Shown in pieces: positions 16,104 through 24,606 of a DNA stretch of 64,000 bases. A model generated the notes under the pieces. It was given only the letters and a program-made list of their open reading frames with translations. It made no database searches and was not told the DNA's origin. Position numbers and translations under genes: made by a program. The stretch spans positions 1-64,000 of the IMG/VR virus record IMGVR_UViG_3300023178_000019; one strand, 5' to 3'. Within the stretch, counting starts at the first letter, position 1. Each line of letters begins with the position of its first letter. The DNA comes from a virus.

Positions 16104-16751
16104 ATGAGTTACATTATAAATTCTCCTAAACCGGCAATCTTTATACACATACCTAAAACGGCCGGCGCTAGTGTAATTAAATCGTTAAGCAAAGCATACA
16201 AAACTTCTACTATAGAAAATAGCATAACTCAAGATAACAACTTTCACAGTACAATACATCATACAAAAGATATTGTAGATGTTAAAGATTATTTTGTGTT
16301 TAGTATTGTAAGAAATCCGTTTGACAGAGCAGCTAGTTGGTATTTTTTTAGGCAGCAAGTTCTTCAAAAAGGATTAAAACAACTTAAAAAGAATTCGCCA
16401 AAGCCATTAAGAGTAGTTGACGATATGCACAAAGTAACACAAGAACTAGCAGTAATGAACAGCGGATTTAATCCTTGGTTTGATCGTTATGTTAACGAGC
16501 CTTGGGACTACACTTGGTTTTCATTGAGTAACAATCAAAGTGCTTGGCTGTCAGAAGATGTAAAAACTATTATTAAATTTGAGTCAATTAATGACATTAA
16601 AAAATTGTATTTGTTTGAAAATATAGAACTAGGATATGCTAATAAGTCTAAAAATAATGGAAATTATAGAGACTTATTTTCAAACAAAACAAAAAAATTA
16701 GCACAGAAAATTTATGAAGAAGATTTAGATATGTTTAATTACATATTCTAA
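16104..16751 (+). CDS. PAPS-dependent sulfotransferase-like protein
   Basis: The protein has 215 aa. AIFIHIPKTAGASVIKSLSK (residues 11-30) is the canonical 5'-phosphosulfate-binding loop of Sulfotransfer_2 enzymes. FSIVRNPFDRAASWYFFRQQ (about 65-84) is the 3'-phosphate-binding motif. It is better conserved than the homologue at 12075-12689. It would sulfate a glycan hydroxyl using host PAPS. The gene is transcribed alone from its own late box and its last bases overlap the convergent FkbM-family gene by four. Confidence 0.82.
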   Translation: MSYIINSPKPAIFIHIPKTAGASVIKSLSKAYKTSTIENSITQDNNFHSTIHHTKDIVDVKDYFVFSIVRNPFDRAASWYFFRQQVLQKGLKQLKKNSPKPLRVVDDMHKVTQELAVMNSGFNPWFDRYVNEPWDYTWFSLSNNQSAWLSEDVKTIIKFESINDIKKLYLFENIELGYANKSKNNGNYRDLFSNKTKKLAQKIYEEDLDMFNYIF

Positions 16752-17389
16752 ACAGGTGCATATGCTGTATCATCTTCCCATTCTTTAATCTTTTTATATC
16801 CTAAAGAGTAGATCCAATTGTCTAAATCTGTCAAACTATATCCAAAGTTTAAGCACAAGTCGTTTGTTTCTAGTACAATTAAAGGTTTATATTTTTCTAT
16901 AGTATTAACTGCACCTTGCAAAGCAAATAATTCATAACCTTCTAAATCAAACTGTATTAAATCTACATCTTTAATATCTAAATCATCAATAGTAGTAATT
17001 TGTATATTTCCTAAATCTTCTGATATCATATGTTTGCCTGTATTTTTTCTATCTAATACAATACCTTTTTGTTCTTTAATATTTCCTAGACCAAGATTAA
17101 AAATTTGTGCGTTTGTTTTTTCTTTTAGGTTTTCTACTAAGCAATGATGATTTACAGTTTCAGGTTCAAACGTATATACATTATCAAAAGTGTTACAATA
17201 TTGATAAGGATATAGTCCACAATGTCCGCCCGCTTGTATAACAGTTCTATGCGATGTAATCATAGAAGAAATTTCGTTAGGAAAATTAAGATGCCCTGGC
17301 AATGTTAAGTAAGTCCAGGCTTTTCTATCTTTCTTAGGCCAAAGCCATTGTTTGTCTAGTACTTCTCTGTATTGTACATTATATTTCAT
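16748..17389 (-). CDS. FkbM-family SAM-dependent methyltransferase
   Basis: This 213-aa protein has VIQAGGHCGLYPYQYC (about residues 50-65) as the SAM-binding loop, VYTFEPET with the acidic residue after the second strand, and the family hallmark LIQFDLEGYELFALQG (about 144-159). FkbM relatives O-methylate polyketides and sugars. The ATG at 17389 overlaps the upstream methyltransferase gene by 11 bases; a TTG twelve bases further up is the alternative. It is the last gene of the minus-strand glycan operon that begins at uvsX/uvsY. Confidence 0.72.
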   Translation of the reverse strand: MKYNVQYREVLDKQWLWPKKDRKAWTYLTLPGHLNFPNEISSMITSHRTVIQAGGHCGLYPYQYCNTFDNVYTFEPETVNHHCLVENLKEKTNAQIFNLGLGNIKEQKGIVLDRKNTGKHMISEDLGNIQITTIDDLDIKDVDLIQFDLEGYELFALQGAVNTIEKYKPLIVLETNDLCLNFGYSLTDLDNWIYSLGYKKIKEWEDDTAYAPV

Positions 17390-17942
17390 TTTTAAACTCA
17401 ATTTCAGCTGTTATGTATTTTTTAGTTTCGCTTAGTATGTTTTTTATAACTATATCTTTTTGATTAGATTTTTTTCTAATATCAAAAATAATTTTAGAAT
17501 TTTTATGTTTGTGTTTTTGTATCAGATGCTTATATGTAGACGCTGGATAATGAAAGCCGCAGCTAACAGCACTATAAAATAAATCAAATTTTATATTTTT
17601 GTCTATCTGAATGTTATTTGCATCTATAAAAACATACTCCATATTTCTTTCATCATATGTCTTTTTTAAATCTGTAATTTTACTGTAAAATTTAAAATCT
17701 TTTACGCCGCCGTAATTAGCATCACGAGGGTTATCTTTTGTATTATCAAAATCACCGTCTAACAAATATATTTTCGTTCCGAAGGTTTTATGAAAATGTT
17801 CGCTTTCTCTAGCAATACCACATCCTATATCTAACATAGTTTCTACAGGTCCAGTATAAGATGATATTTTTTTAAATATTTTTTCTTTTGACTCGGCATG
17901 ATAAGAGTTATTAAGCCAGCCTGTTATCCACTTATCGTCCAT
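17379..17942 (-). CDS. SAM-dependent methyltransferase-like protein
   Basis: This 187-aa protein has TMLDIGCGIARESEHF (about residues 35-50), motif I of class I methyltransferases, and KIYLLDGDFDNTKDN, the motif II acidic strand. A later LFYSAVSCGFHYP matches the catalytic-side strand. The substrate is not readable; a sugar intermediate fits the cluster. It overlaps the upstream GT25 gene by 11 bases and the FkbM gene downstream by 11. Confidence 0.65.
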   Translation of the reverse strand: MDDKWITGWLNNSYHAESKEKIFKKISSYTGPVETMLDIGCGIARESEHFHKTFGTKIYLLDGDFDNTKDNPRDANYGGVKDFKFYSKITDLKKTYDERNMEYVFIDANNIQIDKNIKFDLFYSAVSCGFHYPASTYKHLIQKHKHKNSKIIFDIRKKSNQKDIVIKNILSETKKYITAEIEFKNEI

Positions 17943-18516
17943 TTTTTAAATCCCAAGTAAAACTAAAGTCGTCTATTACATATGTAACAACAGTATTTAT
18001 TGGGTTATAAAACTGCAAATCAATTATTCCAGTGCATAGCATTGTATCTGCTGGCATTGCACCGTTAGTTTCTACAAAGTTTACAAGTTTTTTTGCACCT
18101 TGAGGACTAACACAATATCCCATTGCGCCGGCCCACCATTCACCTAAATAAATTTCCTTTGCTTTTTTATTAGTAGAAAGTTTAATAACATCATTAAATT
18201 CTACTTCCGGAAAAGATTTATGTATTGTAACATCATGCTCTAATATACAAATAGATTCGTCAAGTTCAATACATTTTTTCCATAATCGATAATGACTTAA
18301 GAAACATCCAACAGTGCCAACACGTTCAAATGATGCAATAGCCTTTTTATATTTAGAATTAATTTTTATGTTATAATCTTTTAACGTTTCTTTTTGTCCG
18401 TTACTACCTTCGAAAAAATATACATCCCAGTTATGCATCCTAGCAGACTTGTATGCTTTTTGTGCCCATTCTACGCTGTTAGGAAAATCAGACAATCGTA
18501 TAATATATGATTTCAT
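17932..18516 (-). CDS. Glycosyltransferase family 25-like protein
   Basis: The protein has 194 aa. VGCFLSHYRLWKKCIELDES (about residues 68-87) followed by ICILEHDVTIH (88-98) is the characteristic GT25 region of LPS galactosyltransferases such as LgtB/LpsA. A GAMGYCVSPQGAKKLV segment matches the acceptor side. These enzymes act at the cytoplasmic face on LPS core sugars. It overlaps the next gene upstream by four bases (ATGA) and is translationally coupled. Length is shorter than typical (about 250 aa). Confidence 0.75.
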   Translation of the reverse strand: MKSYIIRLSDFPNSVEWAQKAYKSARMHNWDVYFFEGSNGQKETLKDYNIKINSKYKKAIASFERVGTVGCFLSHYRLWKKCIELDESICILEHDVTIHKSFPEVEFNDVIKLSTNKKAKEIYLGEWWAGAMGYCVSPQGAKKLVNFVETNGAMPADTMLCTGIIDLQFYNPINTVVTYVIDDFSFTWDLKNGR

Positions 18517-19145
18517 TCTAAATAATTCCTGTATACATTGAGATATTTTTCAGTTTCTTTTTGTTCACCTTTAAGAGTTAAAAACGCACTAGGGTGTTTA
18601 AGTTTACCTATTGTAATCCAAAGTTTATCTGCTGCTTCAAATTTATACTTGTTTGCAAGTTGATTTAATATAGTTTGATCTCTTCCCCACCGCCATTTTT
18701 CAATCGGAGTAGAGGTTAGCTCGCTTGCATATTCTTGTCTAAACCCGTTATCGTTAAATGTAACGAATCCTGCAAGCCATCTGCTTTCTTTATGATGCTT
18801 TAGTACATATTGTTTTTCAAATAATCTCTCTGTAGCAACTTTTCCAATTCTACGTGTGCAAATAGTATCAGCATCAAGAGTTATAACATTTTCGTTATTT
18901 TTAAATTTATTAGCAACAGCTAAAAATCTTACACTTTGTAAATATGATATTTTTGATTCGTCGTTTACAAATTCTCGTTCTTCGGTAGTTATACTAACAT
19001 TATCTAAAGAATTTTCAACAGTAGGATTAACAATATGACAATGTAGATTAATCCAAGGGTTGTGCCTGTGAATACTTTCTAGTAAAGGCACAGCCCATTT
19101 ATTATAGTATTCTTGATCTACACCTAATAAAATATTACACTTCAC
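18513..19145 (-). CDS. GT-A glycosyltransferase (GT8-like)
   Basis: This 210-aa protein starts MKCNILLGVDQEYYNKWAVP. It has SVRFLAVANK before the metal motif VITLDADTICTRRIG (about residues 88-102), then AGFVTFNDNGFRQEY and GRDQTILNQLANKY, the usual order in GT8-like enzymes. It uses a nucleotide sugar and a divalent metal; the sugar is unknown. It is joined to its neighbours on both sides by four-base overlaps. Confidence 0.68.
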   Translation of the reverse strand: MKCNILLGVDQEYYNKWAVPLLESIHRHNPWINLHCHIVNPTVENSLDNVSITTEEREFVNDESKISYLQSVRFLAVANKFKNNENVITLDADTICTRRIGKVATERLFEKQYVLKHHKESRWLAGFVTFNDNGFRQEYASELTSTPIEKWRWGRDQTILNQLANKYKFEAADKLWITIGKLKHPSAFLTLKGEQKETEKYLNVYRNYLE

Positions 19146-19804
19146 TTTTTTGCCTTTGTTAAACTATAAATTTTTTGATCTATTGGTCCTTTAAATATTC
19201 CAAAACTTCTATTAGTAGAATCAAGGGTATTGTAATTAGATCTTTTTTTAAAAACGTGCATTTCCGGTAAAGTATAAACACTAAAATTTTTGTATATAAA
19301 GTTTCTAACACTTACATCAGATGCCCAATGTAATGTTTCTGTATCTAAAATATTATTTGCAAAATTATTAACAATATCAATAATATCTTTTCGAAGGATC
19401 ATCATTGCCATGCCTCCTTCATCGCCGTTCTTTTTTAGTCTACTAATATTAATAGCTTCGTGATTTTTAAAAATATTATTAATTATTTCTTGTGGTATAG
19501 ATTTAAGAGCAATAAGATCAATGTCAGAAACAACAACATTCTCGTTTACTACTGGCATACTTTTCCAACGACTTAGTGCGTAGTACCCTTTAGTATCTCT
19601 TCCTGTTGTATTATACTTTTGTTCTATATCTTCAAAACTAATATTTTCTTGGTTTAAGTAAGATATAGTAGAATTATTAGGTAGTTGATTACCTAAAAAA
19701 TATAAAGAAAATTTTGAGTTAGGATAAAACTGACGAATAGTTAAAGAATACAAATTATAAAAATTATTATAATATGTATTATCGGCAGCAGTGTGGAAGA
19801 TCAT
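19142..19804 (-). CDS. Glycosyltransferase-like protein with a DID metal motif
   Basis: This 220-aa protein starts MIFHTAADNTYYNNFYNLYS. VVVSDIDLIALKSIPQ (about residues 90-105) carries a DxD-type motif (D-I-D) and YALSRWKSMP just before it resembles the R..W segment of GT-A enzymes. EGGMAMMILRKDIID matches the second lobe. The gene starts inside the uvsY stop (ATGA), so translation of the glycan genes is coupled to recombination genes. The family assignment is weaker than for its neighbours. Confidence 0.55.
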   Translation of the reverse strand: MIFHTAADNTYYNNFYNLYSLTIRQFYPNSKFSLYFLGNQLPNNSTISYLNQENISFEDIEQKYNTTGRDTKGYYALSRWKSMPVVNENVVVSDIDLIALKSIPQEIINNIFKNHEAINISRLKKNGDEGGMAMMILRKDIIDIVNNFANNILDTETLHWASDVSVRNFIYKNFSVYTLPEMHVFKKRSNYNTLDSTNRSFGIFKGPIDQKIYSLTKAKK

Positions 19805-20256
19805 ATCGTAGCATCTTCCATTCCTGCTACACGTAGTTTAACTACGTTTGTAATTTGCCACTGCTTTTGATCAAGTGCTTTAAGCACACCTAACCATTTA
19901 TTTCTTATCAATGCAAATTCATTGATAATTTTTTCATAGTCAACTACATCTGCTTCACCGTCAACGTATTTTTCAACGTCACGACTAGACAAAGCTCTTT
20001 GATAGTTTTCAAGATACTTTTTAAAATATGAGCTACGCAATCTACGTAGCTCAATATTTAGATAGTTAAGAATGGCTTCAATTTCTTGTAGTTGATTAAA
20101 ACGATGTTCTACGATGCCTGGCATAGCAGCCGCACTTTTTTCGACATTACCTACGAGCTTACATTCTGCTCGTGCTTGTATCAGTTCTGTTTCAAAAAAA
20201 GATACAGCATCCGGTATTTTAGAAATGTCACGGCTTACTTCACTATACCATCCCAT
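19801..20256 (-). CDS. uvsY: UvsY recombination mediator
   Basis: UvsY loads UvsX recombinase on gp32-coated single-stranded DNA. This 151-aa protein (T4: 137 aa) has the helical, basic core ELRRLRSSYFKKYLENYQRA followed by SSRDVEKYVDGEADVVD (about residues 77-113), as in the UvsY family. It follows uvsX and a small acidic gene with one-base and eight-base overlaps, which is the order seen in marine T4-like phages. Downstream it overlaps a glycosyltransferase gene by four bases. Confidence 0.85.
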   Translation of the reverse strand: MGWYSEVSRDISKIPDAVSFFETELIQARAECKLVGNVEKSAAAMPGIVEHRFNQLQEIEAILNYLNIELRRLRSSYFKKYLENYQRALSSRDVEKYVDGEADVVDYEKIINEFALIRNKWLGVLKALDQKQWQITNVVKLRVAGMEDATI

Positions 20257-20486
20257 TACCAGTCCTCTTCTTCGTCCTCGTATGTTTCTTCATCGTCTAA
20301 TTCTAGATAATAATTAATAGCAGAATCTAGTTGAGCATCTGTTCCGAGTAGTTCTTGGAATGTTTCGTCACTAATGCCATAATCAGCAAGTAGGTCAACA
20401 AAACGCTCAGCTGCCATTTCAATATGTTTCTTATCTAGATATTCTTTGAACATCATCCAAACATCAGCAATTTGATCTTCATTCAT
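20256..20486 (-). CDS. Small acidic protein between uvsX and uvsY
   Basis: This 76-aa protein starts MNEDQIADVWMMFKEYLDKK and ends in an acidic tail (DDEETYEDEEEDW). I recall the same small gene between uvsX and uvsY in marine T4-like phages, with no known function. The acidic tail and the coupling to uvsX (eight-base overlap) suggest a partner of the recombination proteins, by analogy with other acidic accessory tails. This is inference. Confidence 0.75.
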   Translation of the reverse strand: MNEDQIADVWMMFKEYLDKKHIEMAAERFVDLLADYGISDETFQELLGTDAQLDSAINYYLELDDEETYEDEEEDW

Positions 20487-21570
20487 TTACGGTTGGCTCC
20501 TCGATTAGTTCGTCAGTTGCTTCTTCGTCAACTTCAGAGGTATTTACCATAGAAGCTTCTTTAATCAAGTAATCTGACATAACTTTATCGAGTAGTTCAC
20601 CGTTCCAATTTTTACGATATTCAAGTAGTTCTTCACCGTCCACTGTTTCGTAACGCAAGCGATTGCCTTGTTTGACAATAACGCCTTTTGCTTCAAACAG
20701 TTCAAGTAGTCCACTGTAAGGATTCATACCTGTTTCGTATGGAATCTTAACCTGCACACCTTCAAACGGTTTAGCATAACGTGTTTTCATAACCTTACAG
20801 GCTGCACGAATACCACGCACTTCGCTAATCTTGTTACCGTCTTCATCTTCTTTTAGTTTCAACTTCTTCATTGCAACTACAATAGATGATGCATAGATAA
20901 AACCTTGACCACCTGAAATCTTATCATCTGGATCAAACATATCTTGCGATGCGTATGTGTGGTTAGTTGCTACAAGTCCTACATTATGTGAACCAAACAT
21001 GTTAACAGTGTTACGAACAAGTGAAGTCAATGCCTTAGGCTTACGACCCATATCGCCTTTCATATCACCTTTGTTAAACTGATCAACATCTGTAGGTGTT
21101 AACAACATACCTAGTGAGTCAACTACAAACAATACTTTAGGACGGTCTTCTTCCGCCATTGCTTTGTAGTCTGCCATAAACGTACTAATAGTCTTAGCTA
21201 CGTCATCAATCATTGACATGTTAAGTTTTAGTAGTTTATCTTCTGATGTATCTACATCAAGTGCTTGTAGCCATGCTTCGTCAAGTGCGTTCTCTGAGTC
21301 AATCAGTACTACAAAGATACCTTGATCTTGTGCGCTCTTTACAATGTTGCCTGAACAAATGTAAGATTTACCTGCACCTGATTCGCCTGCAAATACACTT
21401 ACTTTGCCTAGTGGAACACCTTTATTCCAATCACCTGAAATAAGATAGTTGAGTGCGTAGTTACCTGTGCTAATCCAATCAGTAGGATCGTTAAATCCTG
21501 CACTCATGCCTGTAATGGATTTAGTTAACGAAGTTCGAAACTTCGTAGGATCGAATGCCTTTGTTGCCAT
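20479..21570 (-). CDS. uvsX: UvsX RecA-like recombinase
   Basis: UvsX polymerises on single-stranded DNA and catalyses strand exchange for recombination-dependent replication. This 363-aa protein (T4: 391) has Walker A GESGAGKS (62-69), a Walker B strand LFVVDSLGML, and the L2-type region around SGGQGFIYASSIV. GGAGATACATATG provides an ideal ribosome site. It follows the gene 32 terminator and heads the uvsX, small-gene, uvsY, glycan operon. The C-terminus is acidic (EVDEEATDELIEEPTVNE), as in many UvsX proteins. Confidence 0.95.
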   Translation of the reverse strand: MATKAFDPTKFRTSLTKSITGMSAGFNDPTDWISTGNYALNYLISGDWNKGVPLGKVSVFAGESGAGKSYICSGNIVKSAQDQGIFVVLIDSENALDEAWLQALDVDTSEDKLLKLNMSMIDDVAKTISTFMADYKAMAEEDRPKVLFVVDSLGMLLTPTDVDQFNKGDMKGDMGRKPKALTSLVRNTVNMFGSHNVGLVATNHTYASQDMFDPDDKISGGQGFIYASSIVVAMKKLKLKEDEDGNKISEVRGIRAACKVMKTRYAKPFEGVQVKIPYETGMNPYSGLLELFEAKGVIVKQGNRLRYETVDGEELLEYRKNWNGELLDKVMSDYLIKEASMVNTSEVDEEATDELIEEPTVNE

Positions 21571-21594
21571 ATGTATCTCCTATCTAAAAAGCAT

Positions 21595-21616
21595 AATGGG
21601 GGATTGCTCCCCCATT
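21595..21616 (-). terminator. Hairpin terminator after gene 32
   Basis: The inverted repeat AATGGGGGA / TCCCCCATT with a four-base loop lies just after the gene 32 stop. On the minus strand it is followed, five bases later, by a short T run. It separates gene 32 from uvsX. Confidence 0.7.
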
Positions 21617-21621
21617 AATTA

Positions 21622-22611
21622 TTACTGTCCTTGACGTGCTCTAATCATTGCTAGAATGTCTTGAGCATTGCCACCTTCTGCAGGAGCCGCTTCAGCCGCT
21701 GGTGCTGGAGTTGCTGCTGGTGCTGCCTCTGCTACTGGAGCAGGTGCTGCCTCAGGTGCAGGTGTTGCCGCTGGTGCAGGAGTACTTGCTGCCGGAGCAA
21801 CAGGATCACCTGTACGTGCTGCCATACCTGCTGGACGGAAGTATTGACCCCATCTAGCTTCGTCATATGCTTCACCGTCTACTGACGCTTCAAACATTTC
21901 TTGCATGACTTTGAGTTCAACTTCACCTGGCTTCTTAGGTAGGAAGTCACTTAGATTAAACAAGCCGTGTGTGTTAACAGCAGCCATTTCTGAATCACCT
22001 AGTGGACGCTCTCTACGTGCCCAATTAGATGTTGAGTAGTCTGCGTATCCGCCTTTGGATGTTTTGTTAAGACGGAAGTCAACACCAGCAGTGTAATCTG
22101 TTGGCAACTCTTCCATATCAGGGTCAAGCAATGCTGACTTGATAATTTCAAAAATTTGCGGACCGATAATAAAGCGTCTAATTGGATTCTCAGGTGCTTC
22201 ATCATCTGCTAGTGGATTATCCACAACAAATCCTTGGAAGATATAAGAGCGTTTCTTCCAATACTTACGACCCATATCTTCTAGACTTGGATCTTTAAAC
22301 CAGCCACGCACTTCGTTAAGAATGTTACATGTCTCGCCGTACATTTCCATACATGGAATTTGTACTTGTACTGGACGTGAATCAGTTTGTCCTTTTATAC
22401 CTGCAAATGGAAGTTTGATAACAAGACGTTCTTTCCAAAAGAAAGTGTTGTCTTGATTGCCATCAGGAAGGAAACGAAGCACTGCGCTTTCGCCTTCTTT
22501 AATATTCCAAAACGGGTAAATTGGGTTTGGACCGCTTGGTCCGTTTGAACCGCCACCTTGACGTGACTCTTGCTCTTTTAGTTTAGCTCTAATTTCTGCT
22601 AATGATGCCAT
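21622..22611 (-). CDS. 32: Single-stranded DNA-binding protein gp32
   Basis: gp32 coats single-stranded DNA during replication, repair and recombination. This 329-aa protein (T4: 301) begins with the cooperativity-type N-terminus MASLAEIRAKLKEQESRQGG, followed by an OB-fold core (YPFWNIKEGESAVLRFLPDG; RLVIKLPFAGIKG). The T4 zinc site (H-C-C-C) is not intact: only two cysteines (PCMEMYGETCN, about residues 106-116) are near its place. The C-terminus is a long Ala/Pro/Glu linker (about 262-312) ending in NAQDILAMIRARQGQ, instead of T4's strongly acidic tail. It has an AGGAGG ribosome site and an overlapping early/late promoter upstream. Confidence 0.9.
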   Translation of the reverse strand: MASLAEIRAKLKEQESRQGGGSNGPSGPNPIYPFWNIKEGESAVLRFLPDGNQDNTFFWKERLVIKLPFAGIKGQTDSRPVQVQIPCMEMYGETCNILNEVRGWFKDPSLEDMGRKYWKKRSYIFQGFVVDNPLADDEAPENPIRRFIIGPQIFEIIKSALLDPDMEELPTDYTAGVDFRLNKTSKGGYADYSTSNWARRERPLGDSEMAAVNTHGLFNLSDFLPKKPGEVELKVMQEMFEASVDGEAYDEARWGQYFRPAGMAARTGDPVAPAASTPAPAATPAPEAAPAPVAEAAPAATPAPAAEAAPAEGGNAQDILAMIRARQGQ

Positions 22612-22671
22612 AGTAATGCCTCCTATAATTTATGCCTATGTGCTTTGTGCCTTTTTAACTTTGTAGCACAG

Positions 22672-22705
22672 TATTTATAATACTATCAACTACTTAGTAT
22701 GTCAA
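22672..22705 (-). promoter_or_regulatory. Overlapping early and late promoter for gene 32
   Basis: TTGACA (22705-22700), a 17-base spacer and TATTAT (22682-22677) form a strong sigma70 promoter. The late box TATAAATA (22679-22672), a perfect T4 consensus, overlaps the -10 element. One site can therefore serve host polymerase early and the phage-modified polymerase late, which fits the need for gp32 throughout infection. Confidence 0.75.
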
Positions 22706-22739
22706 GCCTTTTTTAAAGAAAAACTTGAAAAACTTTTAG

Positions 22740-22755
22740 AGGGCTTTACAGCCCT
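22740..22755 (-). terminator. Hairpin terminator containing a stop codon in its loop
   Basis: AGGGCT and AGCCCT pair around a four-base loop, and the loop holds the TAA stop codon of the 615-aa gene (22746-22748). A T-rich stretch follows on the minus strand. Termination is placed directly at the gene end, before the gene 32 promoter. Confidence 0.6.
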
Positions 22756-24593
22756 GCTAATCTTACAATATCTGCTGATTCAGTACTAGCAACTTGGTCT
22801 CCCATTGCCATTAACTTTCTTAGCATTTCTTTATCGCCTTTGGCTTTGGCTTGTTTTATTAATTTTTCCCAAGTTTCTCTATTTGGGATTTGTAATGTTT
22901 TTGACCACTCGTCGTCGGTAGGTGTTAATGTATCCATAAGTTCTGGATCTCTATAGCCAATTACTTCTGCTACACGACTATTGATACGCTCAATAAACTG
23001 TTTTGCAGGATTAATAAACTCCTCACCATAATCTTTTTCTACCATAGTAAGAACTGCTGTTTCACCTTTTGGGAAGTTGCCTGTTGTATAATCAAAATAC
23101 GAAAGGATAAACTCGCCTAACGGTGTTTTGTCATCTTCTTGTTCGATTTTAATCTTTTCGCCGTCCGGTCCGTCGATCTCATCGCCTTTTTTCTTGCCAT
23201 TCATTTTGGCTTGACGTACTGCATGTGCAAATGCATTGCCTTCGTCTGCGTCAGTTTCTTTTTCGCTAAATTGACCCATTAACTCTTCAAATGCATCATC
23301 TATTGCTTCGTCAGTCGTGCCTGAACGTGTTGTTAGGCCGCCTTTTAACTCTTGATATACGTCTTGTAGTTCATTGTGGAACTTATGTCCAAAGCCACTC
23401 TTTCTAATATGATTATACATACACACTCTAGGATCATTTAAACAGCCGTCGATAATACGTCTGATAGCAAAATCATCCATGCCGTTGTCTTGCATAATTT
23501 GAGTCATCATATTTAATTGTGCTTCGTATTGTGCCTGACGATCTGCTCTGGCTTGTTGAAAGTCTTGCCACTTACTTTTAATCCAATCAACAATACCTTC
23601 GTCTAATTGATCAGGTCCTAGTTCTTCTGCTTTAGTTGCTTCACTTACAAGATTATAAATGTATGGGAAAACATCTTGTAGTTCTTCGTTAAATTGCTTA
23701 ATAGTAAGTTGATCAATCCAGTTTTCTGCAACATCATTTGGAACATCTTCTAGTACAGGTGCTTCATATGATTCTGCTGCTTCTTTATAAAAACTTTCTT
23801 TTTGAAGATTTTGAATTTCTTTTTTAATGTTTGCTGCACGTTCTTTAACAACATCAACATACCCTGCTAGGCTTTCTGCCATTACACTTGAACGCTTCAT
23901 GTATGAATTAAATTTACGCAACTTTGAAAGTTCTTCTGATAGTCCAGTAATATGTTTACCAAAGTCGTCGTATGGATTACCACCTTCGGCAACATGACGA
24001 GCCATTGCTCTTGCACCACTTAAATGCTTGTAAGGATATTTAAATTTTTCACCTTCTGCATTCTCTACAAATATTGCAGATATCTTTTGACTACGTGCAG
24101 TAGCACTTTCGGTATTAATTGCCTCAGTGTGTTTAATAGATAGCTTTGCATTACCTATTTTTTGAAAACTTGTTTTGTTTGTTCCATACATTTTTGATTC
24201 GTTCATTTGATCTTCCTCAGAGCGATTTGTAGCTAAAAAGTCATAATCTCTTTTGTCTAAATTTGACTTAGTTATATTCCTTGTATCAAAATTTAACATA
24301 CGTTTCTTACTAAACGTGCGAAGTTCTTTTAAAAAGTTATACCAGTTATCTCTAGTTGCTGAGTCTTCGTTTGCAACAAAATCGTCACCATACATAACAC
24401 TTAAATTTTCTTCATCAATTGATATACTTACTTGTCCTAAGACTCTATCCGATTCTTTGTATTCAAAATCAAAAAATCTAGCATCAGTTGGTACATTAGT
24501 AACTTCACCATCACCATTACCGATAGTAACTCCTGGGAATCTACCTCTAATTTTATTAAAAAGTTCTTCTGCGATATTGTCTAGGTTTTTCAT
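22746..24593 (-). CDS. Large phage protein downstream of terminase, 615 aa
   Basis: The ATG at 24593 (MKNLDNIAEELFNKIRGRFP) is supported by a late box exactly five bases upstream. The protein is long, charged and mostly helical: a middle part rich in Lys/Glu (ERAANIKKEIQNLQKES), a region NWIDQLTIKQFNEELQDVFP (about residues 297-316), and a C-terminal IPNRETWEKLIKQAKAKGDK. No enzyme motif is visible. Late expression and the place between terminase and gene 32 suggest a virion or assembly protein. I do not recognise the family. Confidence 0.6.
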   Translation of the reverse strand: MKNLDNIAEELFNKIRGRFPGVTIGNGDGEVTNVPTDARFFDFEYKESDRVLGQVSISIDEENLSVMYGDDFVANEDSATRDNWYNFLKELRTFSKKRMLNFDTRNITKSNLDKRDYDFLATNRSEEDQMNESKMYGTNKTSFQKIGNAKLSIKHTEAINTESATARSQKISAIFVENAEGEKFKYPYKHLSGARAMARHVAEGGNPYDDFGKHITGLSEELSKLRKFNSYMKRSSVMAESLAGYVDVVKERAANIKKEIQNLQKESFYKEAAESYEAPVLEDVPNDVAENWIDQLTIKQFNEELQDVFPYIYNLVSEATKAEELGPDQLDEGIVDWIKSKWQDFQQARADRQAQYEAQLNMMTQIMQDNGMDDFAIRRIIDGCLNDPRVCMYNHIRKSGFGHKFHNELQDVYQELKGGLTTRSGTTDEAIDDAFEELMGQFSEKETDADEGNAFAHAVRQAKMNGKKKGDEIDGPDGEKIKIEQEDDKTPLGEFILSYFDYTTGNFPKGETAVLTMVEKDYGEEFINPAKQFIERINSRVAEVIGYRDPELMDTLTPTDDEWSKTLQIPNRETWEKLIKQAKAKGDKEMLRKLMAMGDQVASTESADIVRLAGL

Positions 24594-24598
24594 ATTAG

Positions 24599-24606
24599 TA
24601 TTTATC
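24599..24606 (-). promoter_or_regulatory. Late box overlapping the terminase stop codon
   Basis: GATAAATA on the minus strand; its first two bases are part of the TGA stop of gene 17 (24605-24607). It ends five bases before the ATG at 24593 and predicts a leaderless mRNA. Confidence 0.65.

Noticed and set aside
21648-21885. Plus-strand Cys/Leu-rich frames opposite the gp32 Ala/Pro-rich linker
   Set aside because: They are mirror frames of GC-rich Ala/Pro codons, with no start signals.
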